From an uncultured Alphaproteobacteria bacterium (GTDB lineage: Bacteria > Pseudomonadota > Alphaproteobacteria > HIMB59): a stretch of 64,000 bases of DNA. The stretch lies in the NCBI GenBank assembly GCA_902557145.1, contig CACDYZ010000003.1, positions 1 to 64,000 of the forward strand, written 5' to 3'. This document shows, one piece after another, positions 1 to 8,098 of this stretch (the first letter of the stretch is position 1; each line of letters begins with the position of its first letter). The notes under the pieces are model-generated. The model did no database searches. It was not told the origin of the DNA and was given only the letters and a program-made list of their open reading frames with translations. The position numbers and the translations under genes were made by a program.

Positions 1-262
1 CGCTTGAGACCTGCAAAGCTAGCTCTCTAGTTGGTGTGAGAATTATTGCATAACTATCCTTATCCAAAGTGAGATGATTAATTAATGGAATTCCGAAAGC
101 GTATGTTTTACCAGTTCCAGTTTGTGCTGTACCCAATATATCATTTCCTTCAAGAGCCAAAGGAATAGAAATTTTTTGAATTGGAGTTGGTTTAATTAAC
201 TTTAATTTTTTTATGGCATCTAACACCAATAGTGAAATAGATAAATCGGAAAATTTTTGCAT
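1..262 (-). CDS. DEAD-box ATP-dependent RNA helicase, N-terminal part
   Basis: Only the first 87 codons lie in the window; the gene runs off the left edge. It is too short for the ORF track. I translated it from the reverse strand: the protein starts [20 protein letters not shown] and contains the Q motif (PTPIQ), Walker A/motif I (AQTGTGKT) and motif Ia (PTRELALQ) in the correct order and spacing for a DEAD-box helicase. These enzymes unwind short RNA duplexes during ribosome assembly and RNA decay. It lies downstream of pnp on the same strand, a common arrangement for deaD/csdA or rhlE, which would fit an RNA-degradation partner. The specific paralogue cannot be decided from the N-terminus. 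No clear Shine-Dalgarno is visible before the ATG. Confidence 0.9.
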   Translation of the reverse strand, partial: MQKFSDLSISLLVLDAIKKLKLIKPTPIQKISIPLALEGNDILGTAQTGTGKTYAFGIPLINHLTLDKDSYAIILTPTRELALQVSS

Positions 263-381
263 GCTTTTTTTATCAGAGAGTGTTTGAGAACTATAAGATG
301 AGATCTAGTATCACGAATTAGATGTTCTACCTAGTTAATAATAAATAAGCTATTTATCTTTGAGTGTAGGGATAAGACTAA

Positions 382-411
382 TAGCGCAGATAAATTTAAA
401 TATCTGCGCTA
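382..411 (-). terminator. Perfect hairpin downstream of pnp
   Basis: An 11-bp perfect inverted repeat (TAGCGCAGATA / TATCTGCGCTA) with an 8-base AT loop lies 11 bases past the pnp stop codon. There is no long U tract on the minus strand after it, so it may act as a 3'-end stabiliser or weak terminator between pnp and the downstream helicase gene. The rest of the 263-421 spacer shows nothing else convincing. Confidence 0.65.
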
Positions 412-421
412 GAAATAAATT

Positions 422-2485
422 TTAGACTTCTTTCATGCTGAGTTTTACCTTACCAGCACGATCAACGTCGAGTACTTTCACTTGCACTTCTTGGCCTTCT
501 GATAAAACATCAGATACATTCTCTACTCTTTTTTGAGAGATTTGAGAGACGTGTAGTAAACCATCACGAGCACCCATAAAGTTAACAAAGGCACCAAACT
601 CAACGATTTTTACAACTTTACCATTGTATACCTTGCCTATTTCAGGCTCAGCGACGATGTCCTCAACCATTTGTTTTGCAGTATTAATAGACTCTTCATT
701 GCTAGATGCAATTTTGACAATACCGTCATCGTTGACTTCAAGTTTTGCTCCTGAGACCTCTACAATATTTCTGATCACTTTTCCACCAGACCCAATAACA
801 TCTTTAATCTTAGCTTTATCGATAGAAATAGAAATTACCTGAGGTGCATGCTTTGAGAACTTAGTACGAGCTTCTGGTAAAGCTTCTGACATAATTCCTA
901 TTATGTGTTTTCTTCCACCTGATGCTTGATTTAAAGCTATCTCCATGATTTCTTTTGTTATGCTTGTAATTTTAATATCCATTTGAAGTGAAGTAATACC
1001 GTCCATGGTACCTGCCACTTTAAAGTCCATATCACCTAAGTGATCTTCATCACCAAGGATATCGCTCAACACAACAAAGTCATCACCTTCTTTGATTAGT
1101 CCCATGGCAATTCCACCAATATGTTTTTTAATGGGAACACCTGCTGCCATTAAAGCAAGAGATGAGCCACATACGGTAGCCATAGAACTAGAGCCATTTG
1201 ATTCAGTTATCTCAGAGACCAATCGAAGCGTATAAGGAAAATCCTCTTTTGTCGGTAACATCGGATGAACTGCTCTCCATGCTAGCTTACCATGACCTAT
1301 CTCTCTTCTACCCGTTGAACCCATTCTTCCGACCTCACCAACTGAGTATGGGGGGAAGTTGTAATGCAACATAAAATGTTGTTTGTGCATAGGGTCAAGA
1401 GAGTCAATCATTTGTTCATCGTCTCCTGTGCCAAGGGTTGTAACAACGATTGCTTGGGTTTCTCCTCTAGTAAATAAACAAGAACCATGAGCTCTAGGGA
1501 GAAGGTCTAATTCGCATGTAATTTTTCTGACTTCATCAAGTTTTCTACCATCTATTCGATTTTTATTTTTGATGATGTCACCACGTACAACGTCTTTTTC
1601 AATATTTTTAATAATAGTAGTGGCGGCTAATACTTGATCATCTTCAACGTTATCTATAATTGAAGATCTGATTTCGTCTAACTTCTGACTTCTTTCTTGT
1701 TTATCAACAAGACCATAAGCCTCTTTAATTGGGTCTGCAATTTTTGAGGCAATATCCTTTTGAAGACCCTCATAAAAGTCAGGTAATGAAGGTACATCAA
1801 ATTTTTTGATCTCTGTCATTCCAGCAAATTCATGAACTTCTTTAATAAAAGTTTGATAAAAGTCATGACCAAACATTACAGCTTCAAGCATAGTGCTTTC
1901 TGGAAGTTCCTTTGCTTCGGACTCAACCATTAATACACCCTCTTCTGTACCGGCCACAACTAAATCTAAAGCTGAATTTTCTAACTCTTCAATCGTTGGG
2001 TTAGCTACTAGCTTGCCATCAATATGACCAACTCGAGCGGCACCAAGTGTTCCTGCAACGGGCAGACCAGATATTGCGAGTGCAGCACCAGTTGCGTACA
2101 TTGCTATGACATCTGGATCCACTGATCCATCATATGACAAAACTGTTAGTGTAACTTGAGTTTCATTTTTAAAATTTTTGTGAAAAAGAGGTCTAATAGG
2201 TCTATCAATTAATCGACAGATTAATGTCTCTCTTTCTGTTGGCCTTGCTTCTCTTTTAAAAAAACCTCCTGGAATTTTTCCAGAGGCATAATATTTTTCC
2301 TGATAATTAACTGTTAAAGGAAAAAAATCGATATCAGGTTTTTGTGTTTTGGCAGCACATATGTTTGCCATAACCATGGTTTCGCCACAAGTTACAACAA
2401 CAGATGCATCTGCTTGCTTTGCAATTCGATTAGTTTCTAAAGTGATTTGTTGGTTACCCAACGTAAAAGTATGTTCTATTTTCAT
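422..2485 (-). CDS. pnp: Polyribonucleotide nucleotidyltransferase (PNPase)
   Basis: Phosphorolytic 3'-5' exoribonuclease that degrades mRNA and can add tails. The 687-residue protein has the full family layout: an RNase PH domain (about 1-225), a helical linker, a second RNase PH domain (about 310-540), a KH domain with the VIGSGGKVIRNI loop near residue 560, and a C-terminal S1 domain (GKVVKIVEFGAFVNF). Length is close to the usual 700 residues. It is the last gene of nusA-infB-rbfA-truB-rpsO-pnp, with 37 bases between rpsO and pnp, the classic proteobacterial order. The ATG start is preceded by a purine-rich stretch. Known in other bacteria to be autoregulated through its leader; no such structure was checked here. 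Confidence 0.98.
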   Translation of the reverse strand: MKIEHTFTLGNQQITLETNRIAKQADASVVVTCGETMVMANICAAKTQKPDIDFFPLTVNYQEKYYASGKIPGGFFKREARPTERETLICRLIDRPIRPLFHKNFKNETQVTLTVLSYDGSVDPDVIAMYATGAALAISGLPVAGTLGAARVGHIDGKLVANPTIEELENSALDLVVAGTEEGVLMVESEAKELPESTMLEAVMFGHDFYQTFIKEVHEFAGMTEIKKFDVPSLPDFYEGLQKDIASKIADPIKEAYGLVDKQERSQKLDEIRSSIIDNVEDDQVLAATTIIKNIEKDVVRGDIIKNKNRIDGRKLDEVRKITCELDLLPRAHGSCLFTRGETQAIVVTTLGTGDDEQMIDSLDPMHKQHFMLHYNFPPYSVGEVGRMGSTGRREIGHGKLAWRAVHPMLPTKEDFPYTLRLVSEITESNGSSSMATVCGSSLALMAAGVPIKKHIGGIAMGLIKEGDDFVVLSDILGDEDHLGDMDFKVAGTMDGITSLQMDIKITSITKEIMEIALNQASGGRKHIIGIMSEALPEARTKFSKHAPQVISISIDKAKIKDVIGSGGKVIRNIVEVSGAKLEVNDDGIVKIASSNEESINTAKQMVEDIVAEPEIGKVYNGKVVKIVEFGAFVNFMGARDGLLHVSQISQKRVENVSDVLSEGQEVQVKVLDVDRAGKVKLSMKEV

Positions 2486-2522
2486 CTTCCTCTTTTCTAC
2501 TTATTACACTAATTAAAAAGTT

Positions 2523-2777
2523 TTACTTTTTTCTTAGTTTTAGTTTATCTGCTACTTCTGAGTACTTTCCTACATTCCTCTTCTTTAAATACGCCATCAA
2601 TCTATTTCTTTTACCAACCATCATCAGCAGACCTCTTCGAGAATGAAAATCTTTCTTATGTATTTTGATATGTTCTGTTAACAGATTAATTTTCTTTGTG
2701 AGAAAAAAAATTTGGGACTCTGGTGAACCAGTGTCATTATCAGCACGTGCTATATCGTTTATTTGTATTTCCGACAT
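2523..2777 (-). CDS. rpsO: 30S ribosomal protein S15
   Basis: Binds the central domain of 16S rRNA early in small-subunit assembly. The protein from [10 protein letters not shown] has 84 residues and carries the S15 signature region ([35 protein letters not shown]) and the C-terminal [10 protein letters not shown] motif. The ORF track starts nine codons earlier (2804), but the ATG at 2777 is preceded at good distance by AAAGGAG, so I prefer 2777. It sits between truB and pnp as in most proteobacteria. A small hairpin in the 48-base leader could be the site of S15 autoregulation (see findings). Confidence 0.97.
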   Translation of the reverse strand: MSEIQINDIARADNDTGSPESQIFFLTKKINLLTEHIKIHKKDFHSRRGLLMMVGKRNRLMAYLKKRNVGKYSEVADKLKLRKK

Positions 2778-2825
2778 CAATACTCCTTTCAAAGTAAACA
2801 TCATCTGACCAGGATGTCGCCCAGT

Positions 2826-3521
2826 TCAAATGGTAATCAGGTTGCTATGTAAATCATTTATGCTTGAGAAATCAAGGATTTTTTCATAGGGAATGGCTTG
2901 ATTTAAAGAAAAAGTCCCTATTTTCAGTCTTTTTATCATACTAGCATATGCGATATCCCCTAAAGAATTTGCAAACTCTTCTGCAAATGCCCTCACATAA
3001 AATCCTGAATGACAATGCAACTCAACATTCATTTTAGAGGTACTAGAGAGTAAAACTTTTAAACTCTGAACTGATACTTTTTTATAGCGTTTTTCAATTT
3101 TTTCATTTTTCCTAGCCAGCTCATAAAAATTCTTTCCCTTTAATTTGTGAGCCGAAAAGTCTGGTATTTTTTGTTGATATGCTCCTATGTATTTTTTTAA
3201 GTGATTAATTCTGTCTATAGTTTTATGACCAATAGGGTTCATTTTTAAAAATCTTCCCTCTGAGTCTAAAGTGTTTGTTGAAGCACCAAATCGTATCTCA
3301 ACTTCATAACTTTTTTGATACTGGTGTATGTTTGGTATTTTTTTAGTTGCTTTATTAATACCTATTAATAATAAACCAGAAGCAAGAGGGTCTAAGGTTC
3401 CTGCAAAACCAATTTTATTAAATGAATAACGAAATTTTAATTTTCTTATAACTCCAAAAGACTCGATGCCCTCTGGTTTATCTATAAGTAACCATCCGCT
3501 ACTAGGAAATTTTTCTTTCAT
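2826..3521 (-). CDS. truB: tRNA pseudouridine(55) synthase TruB
   Basis: Isomerises U55 in the T-loop of tRNAs to pseudouridine. The 231-residue protein starts with the family N-terminus (GWLLIDKPEGIESFGVIRKL) and has the catalytic loop GTLDPLASGLL, where the aspartate is the nucleophile, at about residues 41-51. The RNA-binding segment KKVSVQSLKV and the HCHSGFYVRAFAEEFANSLG stretch are also present. It is shorter than E. coli TruB (314) because the C-terminal PUA domain is reduced or absent, which is common in alphaproteobacteria. It starts six bases after the rbfA stop codon. Confidence 0.95.
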   Translation of the reverse strand: MKEKFPSSGWLLIDKPEGIESFGVIRKLKFRYSFNKIGFAGTLDPLASGLLLIGINKATKKIPNIHQYQKSYEVEIRFGASTNTLDSEGRFLKMNPIGHKTIDRINHLKKYIGAYQQKIPDFSAHKLKGKNFYELARKNEKIEKRYKKVSVQSLKVLLSSTSKMNVELHCHSGFYVRAFAEEFANSLGDIAYASMIKRLKIGTFSLNQAIPYEKILDFSSINDLHSNLITI

Positions 3522-3527
3522 TAAAAA

Positions 3528-3872
3528 TTATAATTTATCAAGAAGCGATTGTACTTTTAAAGACTCTTGGAAAGATTGGTCGAATATTAGAGATACCTTT
3601 GGTGTGTATTTACTTGTCAGAGTTCTTGCTATTAAGTTTTGTATTTCTCTGAGATAAAGTTTGTTAAATTCTTTAAATTCTGTCTCTGTAATATTATGAA
3701 TAAGAAATATTTTTGCAAATCTTAGATCTTTACTAACTTTTACTTCGGTGATTTCAAAGCGAACATTGGGAAATTTTATAAGATAATCTTTTTGGGTTAC
3801 GAGATATTCGGAGACAAGCCTTTTAATTGAAAGTTCAACTTTTTTGGTTCGAAAACTTGGCTTATTGTCCAC
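3528..3872 (-). CDS. rbfA: Ribosome-binding factor A
   Basis: Small KH-like protein that binds immature 30S subunits and helps 16S 5'-end maturation, especially in the cold. The 114 residues show the family pattern: an N-terminal helix with RTKKVELSIKRLVSEYL, the middle TEVKVSKDLRFAKIFL strand and the C-terminal PKVSLIFDQSFQESLKVQSLLDKL. The start is GTG and begins just after the infB stop (TAG-T-GTG), suggesting translational coupling. Position between infB and truB is conserved in bacteria. Confidence 0.93.
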   Translation of the reverse strand: MDNKPSFRTKKVELSIKRLVSEYLVTQKDYLIKFPNVRFEITEVKVSKDLRFAKIFLIHNITETEFKEFNKLYLREIQNLIARTLTSKYTPKVSLIFDQSFQESLKVQSLLDKL

Positions 3873-3873
3873 A

Positions 3874-5889
3874 CTACAATTCTTTTTGAACTTCTTTAGT
3901 TATGTAAAATTCAATTTCATCTTTTTCTAAAATATCTGAGTAGTCTTTAAATGAAATACCACACTCATAATTTTCTCTGACCTCTTTAACGTCATCTTTA
4001 AATCGTTTCAGGGTTCCAACTTCTCCCTCATGGATAATCTTCCCTTCTCTAACAAGCCTGATTTTGGCTGAGTTTTGAACGATTCCATCAGTAACAAAAC
4101 AACCGGCTATGGTGCCGAACTTTGAAGATTTGAAAGTATCGCGAACCTCAGCGTGGCCAATAATCTCCTCTTTAGTGTCTGGGGTGAGAAGACCAGAGAG
4201 CATTTTTTTCATATCATCGATTAATTCATAAATAATAGAATAATATCTGATGTCTACCTTATCACGTTTTGCAATTGTTCGGGCTTGAGGGATAGCTCTG
4301 ATATTAAAACCAATTACTAATCCTTGAGCGGAACTTGCTAAGCTCACATCACTTTCATTAATTGCACCAATTGAATTATGGACAACATTAATTTTAACTT
4401 CTTCATTGCCTACTTTTTCTAAGGAAGAAACTATTGCTTCAAGAGAGCCTTGAACGTCTGCTTTAACAATAATTGGAAGTTTTTTCATGTCTCCCTTCGA
4501 TACATTCGCCATCATTTCTTCTAATGAAGATTTTTTAACTGACTCGGTGTTTTCTAGTTTTTTTTGTTCTTTTACTTTTTCTGTAATATCTTTTGCAATA
4601 TCTTCATTAGGCATAACATAAACTGTGTCGCCTGCTTGAGGGACTGAGTCAAAGCCCAACACTTCAATCGGCATACCTGGATTTGCAGATTTAATTCTGC
4701 TTCCATTCTCATCGAGTAAAGCTCTCACTCTTCCAAAAGCTGAACCACAGGTAAAATGATCCCCTTCTTTGAAAGTTCCATTTTTTACTATTACTGTTGC
4801 AACTGGTCCTTTACCTGTTTCAATTTTAGACTCAACAACTATTGCTTCAGCAAGTTTATCATGCTCGACGTTAAGGTCTAAAATTTCAACTTGTAATAAA
4901 ATATTGTCTAGTAATTTTTCTAAGTTTGTTTTTTTGATGGCAGATATCTCTGTTTCTAGTACATCACCACTGTAACTTTCTACGACCACTTCGTGTGTTA
5001 ACAAATCGTTTCTAACAATGCTTGGGTCGACATCTGGTAAGTCCATTTTATTAATGGCAAGAACGATCGGCACTTTAGCTGCTTTGGCATGTGAAATAGC
5101 CTCAATTGTTTGAGGTTTTACACTGTCGTTAGCAGCGACTACTAAAACAACAAGGTCCGTTAAATTAGCACCTCGCGAGCGGATATTTGAAAAAGCTGCG
5201 TGACCGGGTGTATCTAAAAATGTGATGGGATTATTTTTATGTTGAATTTGATAGGCGCCAATATGTTGGGTAATACCCCCTGACTCTTTTGAGGTAACAT
5301 TGGTATTTCTGAGTGCATCCAATAATGATGTTTTGCCATGATCAACGTGGCCCATGACAGTTACGATTGGGGGCCTTGGTAAAATTTTAGAATTTTTAGT
5401 TTTTTGATGATTTGCAATTTCATCTTTTAGACTAATTGCCTCTGCCCTTTTAGGAGTGTGTCCTAATTCTGTAACAATTAATTCGGCCGTATCACCATCA
5501 ATATATTGATTAGCTGTAGCCATAATACCACTCTTCATTAAAGCTTTTACAACGTCTCCTGTTTTTTCGGACATTCTACTAGCTAGTTCTTGAACAGAGA
5601 TTTTGACAGGAATGTCAACTTCACGAACGATTTTTTGAGAACTAGTTAGGTTTGGTTTATATTTAGTTTTTTGTTTTTCTCTATTTCTTTTTGTTTTTGC
5701 CAGACTCGGCATTTTTTCATAATCAGGCTCTTCGTCTAAAAGGTTGTTAACTGAAATAGATGATAGTTTTTTTTGAAATGCGGTTGTATTGAGAGTAAGT
5801 TTTTTTCTAGGCGCAGCAGAGCCTGCAGAGGCGGGTGTGGCAGGTTTGCTTGTTGTTGTTGGTTTTGTGTTCTTAGTCTCTTTTGTCAT
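3874..5889 (-). CDS. infB: Translation initiation factor IF-2
   Basis: GTPase that brings fMet-tRNA to the 30S subunit and promotes subunit joining. At 671 residues it is clearly shorter than most proteobacterial IF-2 (850-970), because the N-terminal low-complexity region is trimmed to about 90 residues rich in Thr, Lys and Ala. An IF2_N domain follows (about 92-145). The G domain starts at GHVDHGKT (180-187), with DTPGHAAF and NKMD further on, then domains II-IV including the fMet-tRNA-binding C-terminus. It lies 9 bases after nusA; the small ylxR gene often found between them is missing. Confidence 0.98.
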   Translation of the reverse strand: MTKETKNTKPTTTSKPATPASAGSAAPRKKLTLNTTAFQKKLSSISVNNLLDEEPDYEKMPSLAKTKRNREKQKTKYKPNLTSSQKIVREVDIPVKISVQELASRMSEKTGDVVKALMKSGIMATANQYIDGDTAELIVTELGHTPKRAEAISLKDEIANHQKTKNSKILPRPPIVTVMGHVDHGKTSLLDALRNTNVTSKESGGITQHIGAYQIQHKNNPITFLDTPGHAAFSNIRSRGANLTDLVVLVVAANDSVKPQTIEAISHAKAAKVPIVLAINKMDLPDVDPSIVRNDLLTHEVVVESYSGDVLETEISAIKKTNLEKLLDNILLQVEILDLNVEHDKLAEAIVVESKIETGKGPVATVIVKNGTFKEGDHFTCGSAFGRVRALLDENGSRIKSANPGMPIEVLGFDSVPQAGDTVYVMPNEDIAKDITEKVKEQKKLENTESVKKSSLEEMMANVSKGDMKKLPIIVKADVQGSLEAIVSSLEKVGNEEVKINVVHNSIGAINESDVSLASSAQGLVIGFNIRAIPQARTIAKRDKVDIRYYSIIYELIDDMKKMLSGLLTPDTKEEIIGHAEVRDTFKSSKFGTIAGCFVTDGIVQNSAKIRLVREGKIIHEGEVGTLKRFKDDVKEVRENYECGISFKDYSDILEKDEIEFYITKEVQKEL

Positions 5890-5898
5890 TCAAAAAAT

Positions 5899-7401
5899 TT
5901 AGCTATTAAGAAAAATCTCCCTAGCGTCCATAATAATTTTTTCAGCAGCAGACTTTTCAACTCTTTTTTGGAGTATGCCCTCTTTACCAACTAATTCATC
6001 AGTTGCTAAATCAGCAAGGTCTTGACGAGAAAAAATATTATTTTCTATCAAAGTAGCTAAAATTTTATTATCAAACTCTGATATCCCTTTAATGTAATCA
6101 TCTAAATTTGAAGCTTGGATTAATTTTTCAAGTTCTGCTTTTTCATTTTCCATAAACTGTGTTGCACGAGCATATATCTCAGCTGCAAGTTCATTGTCAA
6201 AGCCTTCAATTTTTTCTATGTCTTGGATTGATGCGTTCGCTATTTTTTCTATGCTTGAGTATCCCTCAACCGCTAGTAATTGTGCGATCATGTCTTCGAG
6301 GTCGAGCTTTTCGGCAAAAAGAGATGTAATTTTTTTAAATTCTTCTTGTCTTCTCTCGGCGTCTTCTTTTTCTGTTAATATATCAATTTCTAAATTAGTT
6401 AAAATTGAGGCTAATTTAACATTTTGGCCTCTTCTACCGATAGCGATGCTGAGTTGATCTTCAGGTAAAACAATCTCTACGCGATTAGAGTCTTCAAACT
6501 CATTGACTTTTGCAACTTGTGCAGGAGCGATAGCGTTTTGAACATACATCGACTTTAATTCATTCCAATTTACAATATCAATCTTTTCCCCTTGTAATTC
6601 ATTAACAATAGCTTGGACTCTAGAGCCCCTCATACCTACGCATGCTCCAACAGGATCGATGGACTTGTCATTTGCTCGAACTGTAATCTTTCCTCTACTA
6701 CCCGGGTCTCTTGCAACAGATAGAATTTCTATTTGACCTTCATAAATTTCAGGGACTTCTTGTTCAAATAATTTTGCCATAAATTGAGGATGTGTTCTTG
6801 AAAGAAAGATTTGATGACCTTTAGCTTCTTCTTTGATATCAAAAAAATAAGCTCTGATGCGATCTCCATTTTTAAAATTTTCTCTTGGTATCAGTTCGTC
6901 TTTTCTCAAAAATCCCTCTGCTTTACCAAGGTCAACAATTATATTTCCAAATTCAATTCTTTTAACAATCCCTGATAAGACTTCTCCAACACGATCTTTG
7001 AAGTCATTAAACTGTCTACTTTTTTCTGCCTCTCTGACTCTTGAATAAATTACTTGTCTTGCCATGTTGGCTGTAACTCGTCCAAAATTAACTGAAGGCA
7101 AAGGAATTGTTATTTGTTTTCCAACTTCTGTATTAGCGTCATACTTTTTTGCATGATCTAATAAAATTTGATTAGACTGTAAGACAGGGTCAATTGTTTC
7201 AACTACATCTTTAATGTGGGATAAACTGATATTACCAGTCATTCGATCAATCACTGCTTTGATATTATTATCCATACCATATTTTGACTTTCCAATTATT
7301 TCAAAAGACTCCTCAAGAGCCTTCATGACTATGTCCATTTCGATGCCCTTCTCTTGTGAGACGACTTCGGCAATTTTTAATATTTCTGTGTTATTTAGCA
7401 T
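5899..7401 (-). CDS. nusA: Transcription termination/antitermination factor NusA
   Basis: Binds RNA polymerase and nascent RNA, enhancing pausing and hairpin termination and taking part in antitermination. The 500 residues show the N-terminal polymerase-binding domain, an S1 domain (VLSGIVKRIEFGNIIVDLGKAEGFL, about 140-205), two KH domains (including GACVGMRGSRVQAIVNEL and SIAIGRRGQNVKLAS) and two C-terminal acidic repeats, the long form typical of alpha- and gammaproteobacteria. It heads the translation operon. The usual upstream partner rimP is absent; trmB lies upstream instead, separated by an intrinsic terminator only about 15 bases before the nusA ATG. Confidence 0.98.
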   Translation of the reverse strand: MLNNTEILKIAEVVSQEKGIEMDIVMKALEESFEIIGKSKYGMDNNIKAVIDRMTGNISLSHIKDVVETIDPVLQSNQILLDHAKKYDANTEVGKQITIPLPSVNFGRVTANMARQVIYSRVREAEKSRQFNDFKDRVGEVLSGIVKRIEFGNIIVDLGKAEGFLRKDELIPRENFKNGDRIRAYFFDIKEEAKGHQIFLSRTHPQFMAKLFEQEVPEIYEGQIEILSVARDPGSRGKITVRANDKSIDPVGACVGMRGSRVQAIVNELQGEKIDIVNWNELKSMYVQNAIAPAQVAKVNEFEDSNRVEIVLPEDQLSIAIGRRGQNVKLASILTNLEIDILTEKEDAERRQEEFKKITSLFAEKLDLEDMIAQLLAVEGYSSIEKIANASIQDIEKIEGFDNELAAEIYARATQFMENEKAELEKLIQASNLDDYIKGISEFDNKILATLIENNIFSRQDLADLATDELVGKEGILQKRVEKSAAEKIIMDAREIFLNS

Positions 7402-7415
7402 TATCTTTTCTAGTT

Positions 7416-7440
7416 AAAAAAAAAGGCGGGATAACCCACC
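7416..7440 (-). terminator. Intrinsic terminator between trmB and nusA
   Basis: On the minus strand a GC-rich hairpin (GGTGGG-TTAT-CCCGCC, one G-U pair) is followed directly by nine Ts, the textbook form of an intrinsic terminator. It lies 14 bases past the trmB stop and its U tract ends about 15 bases before the nusA start codon. It either closes the plcP-trmB operon or acts as a leader attenuator for nusA. Confidence 0.9.
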
Positions 7441-7453
7441 TCCTCATTGTTGG

Positions 7454-8098
7454 TTAATAATTTTTAAGAACGCTAAAATAGAATAATTTATGATTTTTGT
7501 CTAAGGCTTTTTTCTCGAATTTAGTGTGTAAAGCATTGGAATCACTGTATTCCCAAGATTTCGGGCTAATATTTGGCATGGTGTATTTAAATTTTTTCAT
7601 CAAAGCCAATGCTTCAATAAAATAATCACCATGGTCGGTTGCAAAACGAATAAAGCCTTTTTTTTTGAGTTTTTTAGTTAGGTCTTTAACAAGTGTTTGG
7701 TTCACGGTTCGCCTTTTTTTATGCCTATTTTTTGGCCAAGGATCTGGAAAATATATCCTTATTTCCTCAAAATAGTTATCTGGCATTAAAGGTAACAGCT
7801 CTTGGATGTTTAAATGGAATACTTGAAGGTTCTTTAATTTATGATCAACAGAGTTTCTAATGGCTCTCAGTACTCCATCAGCAAAAATATCACAACCTAT
7901 AAAGTTGACTTTAGAATTAGATTTTGCGTCTTCACTTATTTTTTCTCCATCCCCTATTCCAATTTCTAAAACCCTAGGAGTTTTAATTTTGTTAAATAAT
8001 GTTTTTTTTGGCTCGACAAGAAATTTTGTATATTGTTCAAGTCTTAAAAAAGACTTTCCTTTCTTTCTTCCAAAATATTTATTTTTTGATTCGAACAT
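7454..8098 (-). CDS. trmB: tRNA (guanine-N7-)-methyltransferase
   Basis: Methylates G46 in the variable loop of tRNAs using S-adenosylmethionine. The 214 residues show the class I methyltransferase glycine motif (VLEIGIGDGE, near residue 44) and the TrmB signature FPDPWPKNRHKKRR. Length matches the family. It starts inside the last 20 bases of lnt, implying coupled translation, and is the last gene of the long minus operon before the terminator. In many alphaproteobacteria trmB is followed by rimP and nusA; here rimP is missing. Confidence 0.96.
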   Translation of the reverse strand: MFESKNKYFGRKKGKSFLRLEQYTKFLVEPKKTLFNKIKTPRVLEIGIGDGEKISEDAKSNSKVNFIGCDIFADGVLRAIRNSVDHKLKNLQVFHLNIQELLPLMPDNYFEEIRIYFPDPWPKNRHKKRRTVNQTLVKDLTKKLKKKGFIRFATDHGDYFIEALALMKKFKYTMPNISPKSWEYSDSNALHTKFEKKALDKNHKLFYFSVLKNY

